56,297 bases of DNA, taken from an uncultured Roseburia sp. (GTDB taxonomy: Bacteria > Bacillota > Clostridia > Lachnospirales > Lachnospiraceae). Both the position numbers and the translations under genes were made by a program. The stretch is from NCBI GenBank assembly GCA_947652855.1, contig CANTEO010000007.1, positions 1 through 56,297 on the forward strand, in the 5' to 3' direction. Of this stretch, positions 22,736 through 34,100 are shown piece after piece (within the stretch, counting starts at the first letter, position 1; each line of letters opens with the position of its first letter). The notes beneath the pieces are model-generated. The model was not told where the DNA came from and made no database searches. It worked only from the letters and a program-made list of their open reading frames with translations.

Positions 22736-23680
22736 ATGCAAGCGGCGGATTTGCACTGTGATACGATTTCCAAGATTTATCATGCCAGGAGCCGGGGAGA
22801 AGCGGCGTGCCTGCGTCAAAATGCCTATCAGGTGGATATAGAGAAGCTGCGCCAGGGAGACTATCTTTTGCAGAACTTTGCCGTGTTTGTGGACACGGGA
22901 GGGCAGGAAAGCCCCTATGCGTGCGCGAAAGGCCAGATTTCGCTGTTTTATGAGGAGATGGAGAGGAATCGGGACATGATCCGCCCTGTGCGCACTGTGG
23001 ATGAAATAGAACGAAACAGGAAGGACGGCAAGGCGTCCGCCGTGCTGACTTTGGAGGAAGGGGAGATCTGCGAGGGGGACTTACGCAAGCTGGAGGAGTT
23101 TTACGAAGCGGGCGTCCGGATGATGACGCTTACCTGGAATTATGAAAATTCGCTTGCCACAAAAGAGGGGCTGACGGAGCTTGGAGCCGTGTTTTTGGAA
23201 CGGATGGAGGCCCTGGGGATCGTGCCGGACGTGTCGCATTTGTGGGAGGCCCCGTTTTATGACGTATGCCGCCTAGCAAAGAAGCCGTTTGCGGCAAGCC
23301 ATTCCAACGCGTATGCGCTCTGCCCCCATCCCAGGAACTTATCTGACGATATGATTCGCCAGATTTCCGAGCGTGGCGGCGTGGTCGGGGTGAATTTTTA
23401 CGGCTTGTTTTTAGACGAGGATCCCAGGGAGGGCGTTTCTGTAAGCCGCGTGAGCCGGATTGCAGATCATGTCCTGCATATGATTGCGGTGGGAGGGATT
23501 TCGTGCGTGGGCCTTGGGTCTGATTTTGACGGAATTGACGACCGGCTGGAGCTGACGGACTGCTCCCGGATATCCATGCTTTTTGATGAGCTCAAGAGGC
23601 GGGGCCTTTCGGAAGGCGAGTTGGATTCTGTTTTTTATAAAAATGCGCTTCGGCTTTATCGGGATGCCTGGAAGCCGTAA
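22736..23680 (+). CDS. membrane-dipeptidase family (M19) zinc dipeptidase
   Basis: I use ATG 22736 (314 residues) because AAAGGCGGGG is well spaced for it; GTG 22730 is the alternative. Metal-ligand motif DLHCDT (His7, Asp9) opens the TIM barrel. Other marks are TLEEGEI, the histidine in SHSNAYALCPHPRNLSDD, and GLGSDFDGIDD near the end. M19 enzymes hydrolyse a wide range of dipeptides, including those with D-residues. There is no signal peptide. With the NlpC/P60 enzyme upstream it probably completes breakdown of cell-wall peptides in the cytosol. Confidence 0.9.
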   Translation: MQAADLHCDTISKIYHARSRGEAACLRQNAYQVDIEKLRQGDYLLQNFAVFVDTGGQESPYACAKGQISLFYEEMERNRDMIRPVRTVDEIERNRKDGKASAVLTLEEGEICEGDLRKLEEFYEAGVRMMTLTWNYENSLATKEGLTELGAVFLERMEALGIVPDVSHLWEAPFYDVCRLAKKPFAASHSNAYALCPHPRNLSDDMIRQISERGGVVGVNFYGLFLDEDPREGVSVSRVSRIADHVLHMIAVGGISCVGLGSDFDGIDDRLELTDCSRISMLFDELKRRGLSEGELDSVFYKNALRLYRDAWKP

Positions 23681-23683
23681 GAT

Positions 23684-23712
23684 TTGACTATCTTCATTAT
23701 TTTTACTATAAT
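23684..23712 (+). promoter_or_regulatory. promoter of the flippase gene
   Basis: TTGACT (23684-23689) and TATAAT (23707-23712) with a 17-bp spacer, 44 bp before the start at 23756. Confidence 0.8.
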
Positions 23713-23755
23713 GGAAAAATAAGTAAATTATCTGCAGCTTAAAACGAGGTCATTT

Positions 23756-25396
23756 ATGGCGAAGAGAAATAGTAAAAATAATTACCTAAAGCAGGCCGGA
23801 ATCCTTGCCGCCGCCGGCATTGTCTGCCGGATCATCGGGATTTTATACAGAAGCCCGCTGACAAGCATTATTGGCGACGAAGGCAATGGATACTATACTT
23901 CCGCGTATAATATCTATACCATCATACTTCTTGTGTCTTCTTACAGCATTCCATCGGCAATTTCAAAAATCGTTGCGTCAAAGCTGGCGTTGAAAGAGTA
24001 TCGGAACGCGCACAGGATTTTTCATTGCGCATTGATTTATGTCGGCGTCATTGGCGGCGCGGCAAGCCTGTTCACTTTTTTTGGCGCCGGCCTTTTTTTG
24101 GATGGGGACGCGGCCATTGTGCTTAAGGTCTTTGCCCCGACTATCTTTTTGTCGGGCTTTGCGGGCGTGCTTCGGGGTTATTTTCAGGCGCATGGCTCTA
24201 TGGTTCAGACGTCCTTCTCCCAGATTCTGGAGCAAATATTAAATGCGGCCGTCAGCATCTTTGCGGCGCATGCCCTGATCGGGCTGGTTACGAAAGAAAG
24301 CGACACAAAGCAGGCGATTTTCGGGGCGGCGGGCAGCGCGCTTGGGACAGGCAGCGGCGTGATCATGGCGCTTTTGTTCATGCTGTTCGTTTATGTGATT
24401 AACCGGAAGATGCTGCATGGCCGGATTTCAAGGGACAGGCATCGGTATGTAGATTCTTATGGGACAATTTTAAGCGGGATGATGGGAACGGTGACGCCGA
24501 TTATCCTTAGCACATTCATCTATAATTTCAGCACGTCTTTTAATCAGATGGTGTATTCCAAAGTGATGATTTATTCCAGGGGCCTTAGCGTGGCGCAGAC
24601 CGCCACGTCTTACGGCGTGTTTTCCGGAAAGGCGATGGTGATTATCAACATACCGATTGCAATGGCCGCGTCGCTGTCTGCGGCGATGATTCCGGCCATC
24701 TCCTCAAGCAGCGCCGTGGGGGATTTTGCGGCGGCGCGCAAGAAGGCGGAAAATGCCATGTGGACGACGATGCTGATCGCCATTCCTTCCGCAGTGGGGC
24801 TTGCCGTTTTGGCGCGCCCGATCATGCAGCTTTTGTTCCCTCAGCCGGATTCTCTGGATTTGGCGGCGGAGCTGTTGATGATGATTTCCGTCACGGTGGT
24901 GTTTTACTGCCTGTCTACGCTGACGAACGGCATTTTGCAGGGCATTGGGAAAGTGAACGTCCCTGTGCGCAATGCGGGGATCGCGCTTGCAGTGCAGACG
25001 GCGCTGCTTGTGGCGCTTTTGATGTTTACGGAGCTGGACTTGTACGCGCTGGTGATTTGCCTGATTGCCTATTCTTTTTTGATGTGCGTGCTAAACAGCA
25101 TTTCTGTCCGGCGCTGCCTTGGATTAAGGGAGAATGTCAGGACGATGTTTTTCATGCCATTGTTTGCGTCCGCTTTAATGGGCCTTTGCGCAAAAGGCGT
25201 ATACATGGGGTTGAATTTGTTTGTTGAAAGCAATGTGATATGCCTTACGCCGTCAATTGTGTTGGGCGCGGCGGCATATTTTGTCACGATGCTAAAGACC
25301 GGGGCTGTGAGGGAAGAGCAGCTTCTTGGCCTGCCAAAAGGGCGCGTGATTGCGCAAGCCGCCAAGAGGCTTCGTCTGCTGCCAAGGAAAGATTGA
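23756..25396 (+). CDS. MurJ/SpoVB-like polysaccharide flippase (MATE/MOP superfamily)
   Basis: A 546-residue membrane protein with about 14 hydrophobic segments and a basic N-terminus. The start KQAGILAAAGIVCRIIGILYRSPL (parts quoted: KQAGILAAAGIVCRIIG) and GNGYYTSAYNIYTIIL are typical of the Firmicutes MurJ/SpoVB/YtgP group in the oligosaccharidyl-lipid flippase superfamily. These move lipid II or related lipid-linked sugars across the membrane. YtgP/AmjR-like assignment to lipid II is plausible since most Clostridia carry one such copy near wall genes; another substrate cannot be excluded. It has its own promoter. The next gene starts 104 bp later. Confidence 0.88.
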   Translation: MAKRNSKNNYLKQAGILAAAGIVCRIIGILYRSPLTSIIGDEGNGYYTSAYNIYTIILLVSSYSIPSAISKIVASKLALKEYRNAHRIFHCALIYVGVIGGAASLFTFFGAGLFLDGDAAIVLKVFAPTIFLSGFAGVLRGYFQAHGSMVQTSFSQILEQILNAAVSIFAAHALIGLVTKESDTKQAIFGAAGSALGTGSGVIMALLFMLFVYVINRKMLHGRISRDRHRYVDSYGTILSGMMGTVTPIILSTFIYNFSTSFNQMVYSKVMIYSRGLSVAQTATSYGVFSGKAMVIINIPIAMAASLSAAMIPAISSSSAVGDFAAARKKAENAMWTTMLIAIPSAVGLAVLARPIMQLLFPQPDSLDLAAELLMMISVTVVFYCLSTLTNGILQGIGKVNVPVRNAGIALAVQTALLVALLMFTELDLYALVICLIAYSFLMCVLNSISVRRCLGLRENVRTMFFMPLFASALMGLCAKGVYMGLNLFVESNVICLTPSIVLGAAAYFVTMLKTGAVREEQLLGLPKGRVIAQAAKRLRLLPRKD

Positions 25397-25499
25397 TGGG
25401 AACGGATGTCAACATATGGAAACGGCATGCCGATATATGGATTAACTTACAGGAAGTGATTGTGAATGCGAAAGCATCCGGTGCAGAGGGGGTCAGTTC

Positions 25500-26387
25500 A
25501 TGGGTATGTTGTTTGGCAAAGGGAATCCCGGTGGGAACGGGGTTGCGGTAAGGAAGGCGTATGGCGCCTCGTCGGGCGCGTCCCGCGCGAATAAGTCGGA
25601 GAAGAAGTCAGGCTCAAGCTTTCAGGCCAAAAAGCGCCTGCAATATAATTTTAAGCAGATCTCTGCGCAGATCCTGCGGGCCAAAAAGCCAGGGAGCGCA
25701 GGGCAGGCAGTGATAAAGGCGCGCGTGAAGATTGCGTCTTTGCGCCGAAAGCTAGGCAGTGAGGATTATGACGACACTGAGCTGGCGCACGCCATTATCC
25801 ATGCGGAGCGGATTCTTAGGGTGGCGAAAAAGAGAAAGCGCCATCTGGAGGAAGAGGAGAATATAGAACGGAACAGCGAGGAGGAGAACAGGCTTGAGGA
25901 TAGCTTTGGCGAGGAGGGCATAAGCGTTGGCGCGGACGATGAGCTGCCAGAGGAGGAAATGGCCTTAAGCAAGGATGAGATTTTGGACATGATTCGGGAA
26001 ATACAAGATCAGATGCAGGAGCTGATGAGGGATTTGGAGTCTTCCGGCGCACTGGGGGATCTGACCGACGAGATGCTCTGGATGGATTATGAGAGCATGA
26101 AGCCGGAGGATCTGGAGCAGCTTAAGAAGAAGCACCGTTCGGAGGAGATACGCGATATCATGGAGGCGGACATGAAGTATTTAAAGGCCCTCTTTAGCCG
26201 GCTTGCCAAAGAAAAGCAGGAGGCGTCGTCCGGCGGCGGGCCGTCCCGAAGCGATTCAGGCTCCTCTGCGGCACAGCCCTATTCTGGGGGCAGCGTTTCC
26301 TTGGAGTTAGGCGGGACGCAACTGCCTGTGGACGCGGTAGACGTTGCGTTGGCCGCGGAAGGCGGGGCGGTGGATGCGTCAGTATAA
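25500..26387 (+). CDS. acidic coiled-coil protein of unknown function
   Basis: A 295-residue soluble protein without signal or membrane segment. A basic N-terminal third (KAYGASSGASRANKSEKKSG, then ISAQILRAKKPGSAGQAVIKAR) is followed by helical, glutamate-rich regions (about 95-150 and 150-240, EEENIERNSEEENRLEDSF, IREIQDQMQELMRDLE) and a Ser/Gly-rich tail. AGAGGGGGTC precedes the ATG. The layout of a basic patch plus long coiled coil suggests a scaffold or nucleic-acid/cytoskeleton-associated protein. I recognise no family. The gene ends in a terminator, so it is the last gene of its unit. Confidence 0.7.
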   Translation: MGMLFGKGNPGGNGVAVRKAYGASSGASRANKSEKKSGSSFQAKKRLQYNFKQISAQILRAKKPGSAGQAVIKARVKIASLRRKLGSEDYDDTELAHAIIHAERILRVAKKRKRHLEEEENIERNSEEENRLEDSFGEEGISVGADDELPEEEMALSKDEILDMIREIQDQMQELMRDLESSGALGDLTDEMLWMDYESMKPEDLEQLKKKHRSEEIRDIMEADMKYLKALFSRLAKEKQEASSGGGPSRSDSGSSAAQPYSGGSVSLELGGTQLPVDAVDVALAAEGGAVDASV

Positions 26388-26408
26388 ATATGAGTTTTCA
26401 TGCATAAT

Positions 26409-26440
26409 AGAGCGGCTTGCTTTGCAGGCGGCTCTTTTTG
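26409..26440 (+). terminator. Rho-independent terminator
   Basis: An AGAGC...GGCTCT stem with a GGCTTGC/GCAGGC inner pairing is followed by TTTTT, 22 bp after the coiled-coil protein gene. Confidence 0.8.
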
Positions 26441-26532
26441 CTTTGTCATTAAAAGCGGATTGGAATGCTACATAAATTTTTTAAAGTTGGGAATCCTAAC
26501 AGACAGTATTTTTTTGAGGAGGCGGTGATGTT

Positions 26533-27879
26533 TTGCAGCAGAACGGCGGGCAGTATCAGAAGATGACGGAGACGCCCATTCCGAACCTGGTTATTTCTCT
26601 GGCGGTTCCAACGATGGTCAGTATGTTGGTGACCTCGGCGTATAATTTGGCGGACGCTTATTTTGTCTCACAGCTTGGGACGCGCGCGTCGGGAGCCGTA
26701 GGGATTGTGTTTTCCCTGATGGCGGTTATCCAGGCGATGGGCTTTACCGTTGGGATGGGGGCGGGGAGCGTGGTTTCCAGGCTTCTTGGAAAGAAAAAGG
26801 AAGATCAGGCGCAGAAGACCGCCTCGTGCGCATTGCTTACGTCGGTCGTCTTTGGCGCGCTGCTTAGCATGGTTGGCCTGTCTTTTTTAGAGGGCTTGAT
26901 GCGGTGGATGGGGGCGACGGAGACCATTTTGCCGTTTGCGGCAGATTACGCCAGGTATCTTTTATATGTCGCGCCTGTCATGACGGCGTCTTTTGTGCTG
27001 AACAATTTACTGCGGGCGGAAGGGAAGACGAAGCTTTCCATGGTTGGGATTGGGCTTGGCGGCGTGTTAAATATTGCGCTTGACCCGTTCTTTATTTTCG
27101 GGCTTGGGTGGGGCGTTCAGGGCGCGGCGGCCGCGACCGCGGTAAGCCAGTGCGTCAGCTTTCTTGTTTTGCTGTCGTTTTTTTTGCGTGGCAAAACGAT
27201 TTTGCGGCTTTCCCTCAAAAATCTGTCCGCTGATGCCTCCATCTATAAAAAATTTCTTGGAAATGGGATGCCGTCGCTCTTTCGGCAAGGCTTGGCGAGC
27301 GTGGCGGGTGTGGCGTTAAACCATGTGGCGGCCGGATATGGGGATTCGGCAGTGGCGGCAATGTCCGTCGTCGGAAAGATTTTTATGGTGGCCTATTGCG
27401 TGCTGATCGGGTTTGGGCAGGGCTATCAGCCGGTCGTAGGGTATAATTATGGGGCAAAGAATTATGAGAGGGTGCGCCAGGCGTATCGCTTTTTGATGAT
27501 TGCGGGGACGGCGGGGATGACGTTGCTTGGGGGAACGCTGTTTTTCTTCGCTCCGGCTTTGCTTGGGCAGTTTGTCCCGGAGGATGCGAAAGTGAATGAG
27601 ATTGGCGGGCTAGCCCTAAGGCTGCAAAGCGCCGTCATGCCGCTTCTGCCCCTTGGGGTTGCCTGCAATATGACGTTTCAGGCAGTTGGGCAGTCTGTAA
27701 AAGCGACGTTTCTGGCCGCCTGTAGGCAGGGCGTGTTTTTTCTGCCGTTGATCGTTCTTTTGCCTCGTGCGTTTGGCGTTGTGGGGATGGAGGCGGCGCA
27801 GCCGGCGGCGGACGTGGCGACGTTTCTGGCGTGCCTTCCGGTTATCCGGAAGTTTATGGTGAATTTAAGGGAAAAATAA
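26533..27879 (+). CDS. MATE-family multidrug/cation efflux transporter
   Basis: A 448-residue protein with 12 membrane segments. I take the TTG start (26533) because GAGGAGG lies at about 26517-26523. Family marks are the N-terminal PIPNLVISLAVPTMVSMLVT and GVGAGSVVSRLLGKK-like segment (here GMGAGSVVSRLLGKK), and the mirror motif GFGQGYQPVVGYNYGAKN in the second half. MATE proteins export cationic drugs or metabolites in exchange for Na+ or H+. The protein resembles the NorM/MepA-type subgroup of Clostridia. No substrate can be assigned, and no adjacent regulator is visible. Confidence 0.9.
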   Translation: MQQNGGQYQKMTETPIPNLVISLAVPTMVSMLVTSAYNLADAYFVSQLGTRASGAVGIVFSLMAVIQAMGFTVGMGAGSVVSRLLGKKKEDQAQKTASCALLTSVVFGALLSMVGLSFLEGLMRWMGATETILPFAADYARYLLYVAPVMTASFVLNNLLRAEGKTKLSMVGIGLGGVLNIALDPFFIFGLGWGVQGAAAATAVSQCVSFLVLLSFFLRGKTILRLSLKNLSADASIYKKFLGNGMPSLFRQGLASVAGVALNHVAAGYGDSAVAAMSVVGKIFMVAYCVLIGFGQGYQPVVGYNYGAKNYERVRQAYRFLMIAGTAGMTLLGGTLFFFAPALLGQFVPEDAKVNEIGGLALRLQSAVMPLLPLGVACNMTFQAVGQSVKATFLAACRQGVFFLPLIVLLPRAFGVVGMEAAQPAADVATFLACLPVIRKFMVNLREK

Positions 27880-27993
27880 GGAAGAAGCGCATATAATATA
27901 GAAGAAATAGAAGGGGCCGCGCATCAATTGTGAATTATTTGTGAACAGATTCGAAAATGTTAAAAAAAGAATAAAAAAACTGAAAAAAAGGTG

Positions 27994-28006
27994 TATAATG
28001 TATAAT
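27994..28006 (+). promoter_or_regulatory. tandem -10 elements in an A-rich control region
   Basis: TATAAT occurs at 27994-27999 and again at 28001-28006, downstream of a long A-rich stretch (27960-27990) that could act as an UP element. No convincing -35 was found. The following leader of about 115 nt before the start at 28128 contains no riboswitch I recognise. Confidence 0.5.
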
Positions 28007-28127
28007 AAATAAAAGAAGAAGCTACGATATAGAAGATATGAGTTTATCTCTGTGTTAACGTTAAGAAAAAGGTCAAATATTAGCAGGTGGAGCATTGATC
28101 AGATAGAAGGGAAAAGGAGCGATGGAT

Positions 28128-31100
28128 ATGTATAGGAAGGCAGCAAAACGGGTACTGGCGGTGATTCTGGCAGTCTGCATGGCGGGCAGTATGCCCGAGA
28201 TGGCCCTGCAGGCCGCAAGCGTGGATGATGCAGGCGTAAGGCAGGAGGCCGGAACGGAAATGGATGGCCTTATGGATACGCCGGAAGAGACGGAGACGGG
28301 CGTCCCGTTGGAGGAAGGCGCGTCGGATTTGGGAAAGGAAACAGAGGCGACGCCGGAAGAGCCGGCGGCCGGCGACGCTTTGAAGCGGAACGAGGCTCGT
28401 GAGGCGGCCGCCTATGCAAAGGCCGGGACGATAGACCTTGCCGCGAATGACGGCTCGATTACCAAACCGGATACGAATGGCCTTCCGAATCAGCTTTTAT
28501 CATTGATTGAGAAAATTGATGCGGACGGCGGCTTTGTATCGGAAAAAATCGCTGGCCTTACAATTACATACAACAATACCCCTGACGGAGAGCCGGAGGA
28601 GCTGCGGCAGATTCTGGTGAAGGAAGAGGAAGGGTCTGACGGCTATAAGGTGACGGCGGTCCTGAATAAGGAAAAGACGTCCGCGACGCTCACAGTGACC
28701 GGATCCGGGAGGTTTACCGGGACGCTTACATATAGAGTTGACTTTAAGGGAGACATCGGCGCCTGTGACGTGGCGTTAACCCACGGCTCAAACACCACAG
28801 GATCTTACCTTTACGAGGGACGGGAAATTGAGCCGACGGTAGAGGTGACGTCTGCCGGCAAGAAGGTGGATCCGGCAAACTATACGGTGGAATATCGGCA
28901 GAATGAGAATGTCGGCACAGCGTCTGCGGTTATAAAATCCACAAAGGCGGGCAGCTATGCGGGGGAGAAAACAGTATCGTTTCAAATTACGGCAAGGCAG
29001 ATAGACGATGCCGATAATCCGTTCTTTAAGGTGAACGCTGTCAGTGAGGTCGTATATAACAAATCAAAGGCTCAGACGGGCATGACCCTGGGGGGTTCCT
29101 TAAAGCTGACATATGTGCGGGAAGGGGCCGCGGAGGGAGAGCCCGTTAAGGAATCTGATTATACATTGAAATATGAAGACAATACGAGCGTGACGGGTTC
29201 AGGCAACCGTGCGAAACTGACGATCACGGGAGATGGCAAAAACTGCACGGGGAGCATCAGCAAATATTTTACGATTGTCCCGGGGGATTTCGGGAAGACG
29301 GATTATGGCGACGATGATAAGATACAATTTCAGTATGAAAAGGAGTTCAGCTATACAGGAAGCGACATTGAGCCGGAAGTCACAGTCTTCCAAAAGGATG
29401 AAAAGACAGGAAAGCTGGAAGAGGGGGATGACAAAGATTATACGGTAAAGTATGAGAACAACAGGGATCAGGGCACAGGAAAGATTATCGTTACGGGTAA
29501 GGGGAACTATACGGGAACCCGTGAGCTGGAGTTTAAGATTGGCCCGTTCGAGATGACGGGCATCACGGCAGGGGATATCGGAATTGACGATGCCTATCCA
29601 TGGACCGGCGACCCAATAACGCCAAGGTCTGATGATTTGAATCAGATCACGATGGGGTCGCTTACGTTGCAGAAAGGCACGGACTTTGACGTAGAATATC
29701 AGAACAATGTCAATGTCGGGCAGGCTATGATTCGGATTATAGGCAAGGGGAATTATTCCAAAGAGGCGAATATTCCGTTTGTCATTTATAAGGATATCAG
29801 CGAGGCGGCCGCGGATCCCACCATCTCAGTGGAGCCGATCGCGGATCAGCAGTATACCGGAGGCGAGGTGCATCCGTCTGTAGTAGTGAAGGACGGACAG
29901 AAGACTTTGAGCTGCCGGATTGCAAATGAGGAGAGAGGTTATGACTATAGCCTTGAATACCCTTCGCCGGAGGGGTATGTCAACATTGGGACAGGGCGTA
30001 AAGTAAGGATTGTCGGGGACGGCACCTATTACAGAGGCTCGCGGGAAGTGTCCTTTAATATCGTTGCGCGCAATTTATCCGGCGTGAAGGTGAAGTTTAA
30101 AGAGGAAAGGGCGTATGTGTTTAACGGGGATCCCATTCAGCCGGAGGCGGAGGTTTCTCTGGAGGGCTCTTCGGGAGATAAAATCGTATTCCCAATGGAG
30201 GATTTTCGCGTGACCTATGCGCCGGATGCGTCTGTGCAGGGGAATAATGGCAACGCGTCGTGCGTGAATGCGGGATCGTATCAGGTGAAGATAGAGCTGA
30301 AGCCGGACAGGGCGGATTACTATACGGGCTCGCTTCCCACGCTAAGATATCAGGTGCAGCCAAAGGAGCTGGCGGCAGATGAGTCAAAGTACAAATGGGC
30401 TTTGCTGCTGAACGGCAAGGAGATGACAGAGACGCCGTACACCGGGAGCGACATCACCCCGACAGCGTCAGTGAAGGATCTTCGCCGGAATCCGGGCGAC
30501 GGGGGATATTCCCCGGATGCGACGGATGGCTATGAGTTGGGCGCGGCGGATTATAAGCTAAGCTACGCGGATAACAGGAATTACGGATGGGCCACAGTGA
30601 CGATTGCAGGGCAGAAAAACTATGCCGGCTCCATTCTGAAGCGGTTTCGTATCGAGCAGTGCGATTTGCCGGGGGCCAGCGTGACGATTGAATTAGGCCA
30701 GTCGGAATATACCTATACGGGAGAGGCGATTGTGCCTTCGGTGACAAGAGTAAAGATTGGCGACACGGTTTTGGATGCGTCTCGCGTCGCAGAAGAGTTC
30801 ACGATTCGCTCCGAGGCGGTGGATGTAGGGAATAATTATACGTTTACCTTAATTGGAAAGAAGAATTTTAAGGGTGAGGTTTCCTCCGGGGCCGTGACAT
30901 TTCGGATTATGCCGCGGGCGATTACGGAAGTCGACGTGGAGCCGATCCCCAATCAGGCGCATACAGGCGGCCCGCTGACGCCGGTTCCTGTGATGACCTA
31001 TAACGGCAAGGGGCTGACGGCAGAAGATTATGACTTGAGTTATGTCAACAATGTTGATTTGGATCATGGGACGACGGATCCATCCCAAATGCCTACTGTC

Positions 31101-34100
31101 ACGATTACGGGCAAAAGGAATTTTGTTGGGACGCGCGAGGTGAATTTCCATATCTGTGAGAGCATTCTTGGAGCGACGGTCAACGGATGGGACGATAATT
31201 TTTCCGGCACGTTTGACTCCAGGCCATGGAAGCCATGGAATTTTGACACGATGAGCGTGACGCTGAATGGCAGGACGTTGGTTTACGGGGATGATTATGA
31301 AGTGACGTATCAGAATAACGTCAATGCCGCAAGAAAAGATGTCCTTGAGAAGGCGCCTACGATGCTGATTACCGGAATTGGGGAGTATGGCGGGACGATT
31401 CGAAAGACGTTCATAATTAACCCTGTGGAGATGAAGCTGCGCGGGGTGGGGCAGTTAGAGGCGCCTTTGTCGTGCAAGCTTGGGAGCAGCCCGATGTTTA
31501 CAGGCAGCGCAGTTATGCCAAGCCTGACCATCACGTATAAGGGGACGGATCGGGAGACCCACCAGCCATTCACCTATACGTTGGTGGAAAGGCTGGATTA
31601 TAGAATTCCTAACTCGGTGCAGACAAATAATGTCAATGCCGGGGATAAATATCCTATGAAGGTAGTTCCGATTAATAATTTCTATAACAATACTGCAGTA
31701 GGGGAGGGCATTATCCTCAATAATTATAAGATCGTGGCGAAGCCGCTGACATCGCCTGAGATTATGATTGAGGATTTGTCGGTGCCGGAGACGGCGACAT
31801 TGCCAGTGACGCCTCTGGTCACAATTATAGACACAAAGCGTGCGGCAGGGGGAGAGAAGGTGGATCAGGGCGGCTCGTATAAGCTTGTGTTGGGTAAGGA
31901 CTATAAAGTGACCTATACAAATAATCAAAAGCCAGGCACTGCGACGGCGACTATTTCGGGAACGGGCAATTACAGCGGCACGATAAGGAAGACGTTCGTG
32001 ATTCCCGGCAATTTAAACAATGCAACCGTTGAATTTCAGGACTCTACGGTTGGAGACGCTGCTTCTGGGAAGTATTATTTTACAGGGAGTGAGATCAAGC
32101 CTAAGATCAAAGTGACTTGCGGGACAGATGCCACAGGGAAGGAAATCGCTTTGAAGCAGGGGACGGATTATCAGTATGATTTGGTTGGCGATCGAGTGAA
32201 CCATGGGAAGCCTGTGGTGCGCCTGACGGGGATTGGCGCGTATGCGGGCGTGATCCGGGACATTCCATTTGAGATTGTGCCAAGGCCGTTAGACGATATT
32301 GCGGTGAAGCTCAAGATGGCGAAAAGCGTAGGCTTTAAAGGGGTAAACGAAAATGTGTGGCCGGAAGTGACGATGGTGTTAGGCAAATACACTCTGGTGT
32401 TAAATAGTGATTATATCCTCACGCCGGAGAAAAGCTGCTGGCAGTCTTCTTTGATCAATGGAAAGAAATACACCCTGGACATTGTGGCGGGGCCAAGCGG
32501 GAATTTCAGCGGGAGGATTGACCCGAAACAGACGGAATACACAATTGGAAATAATTTTGACGTTGACATAAAGTTCGTCACGCCAAGCGGCAATGTCTCA
32601 AAATATACGACAACCTATACGGGAGCGGAAATTACGCCTGAGCTGGTCGTGACGGACAATAAGAAGCCAGGCACGGTTCTTGTAAAAGGGGAAGATTATG
32701 ACGTGACGTTCTCAAACAATATCAATGCAGGCCAGGCGCAAGTGACGGTGTATGGCCTGGGCGGTCAGGAAGGGAAGGACACGAATTATTGTGGCGATGA
32801 GACGGCCAAGTTTACCATTGATAAGAAGGATTTGAGGGACAATGACATCAAGGTCAGCGCAATCCCGGAGCATACCTATACCTCAAAGCAGATTACGCCG
32901 GAGCCGACGGTGACCTGGACGAAGCCGGATGGCGAGGCAGAAGAGCTGGTATTTGGCACGGATATTAAATACAGCTATAAAAACAATACGAATGCAGGGA
33001 CGGCTACCGTGACGGTGGAGCCTGCAAATGCGAAGTCCAATTTTAAAGAGAAGCAGGATGTCACGTTCACGATTAAGCCGAAGAACATTGAAGATCCGGA
33101 CGTGACGTTTGAAGGCATACCGGATCAGGTGTTTACCGGAGCCGCGATTGAGCCCGCCTTAAATATTCATTGGGGGGAGACCGCGGCAAGCCAGGTGGCG
33201 CTAAAGAAGGAGGATTATGAGTTTGCCTTTGGCGAAGAAGGAAATGTGAACGTCGGCACGGTAAGCGTGACAATTAAAGGAAAGGGCAATTATACGGGAT
33301 CCATCAGCACGCAGTTCCGCATTGTCAAGGTAAAGCTCTCCGACATTACGCCGGAGTTTGAAAGGACGCAGAAGTATACCGGAAAGCAGATCTGCCCTGA
33401 GCTTAAGATGTCATACCTTAGCACGGATGGCAAGAAGATTGAAATGAATTCGACGGAGGTATGGGGATATCAAGTGACGTATGGGCCTAATATAGCGGTT
33501 AGCACCACGAGCGGCTCCATAACGGTTACGGCAATTGAAGGGGGCAATTGTGAAGGCGATCCGGTCACCTGGAAGTTTGACATCGTGCCAAGGCCGCTGA
33601 CAGATGAGGCGATTCTGATTGAGCCGGAGGAGATCCCGGATCAGATTTATGCGGGAAAGCCCTGTACGCCAGAGGTGGAGATCACATTCATCCTAAAGGG
33701 CGATCGCTATACGTTGAAAAAGAACCTTGATTATACGGTTGAGTATGTTGGGAATGATACATTTAACCCGAAGGCGGAAATGATCATTAAGGGCCTTGGC
33801 AATTTTAGCGAAACAGTCACGAAGAATTTTAAGGTTGCGATGCGGCTTTCTGATTTTGTCTCAGTGAAAGAGGGATATGAGTTTGAGTCCTTTATCTATA
33901 ATGGCGCGGCGCAGCATCCTGATGTGAAAAAGGCGTTGGAATTTACTGAGAATCTGAAGGAAGGCATGGATTACGAGGTGGTTTGGGAGGATGACTGCAT
34001 TAACGCCGGAGAGCATAAAGGCAAGCTGGCGGGGCTTGGGAATTACAGCGGAGAGATTCCTTTGCCGTCCTTCACAATCATGCAGCGTGAGATCAGCAAT

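Noticed and set aside
27960..28020. A-rich stretch as a structured RNA or origin
   Set aside because: It lacks pairing arms and DnaA-box-like repeats; it looks like an AT-rich promoter region.
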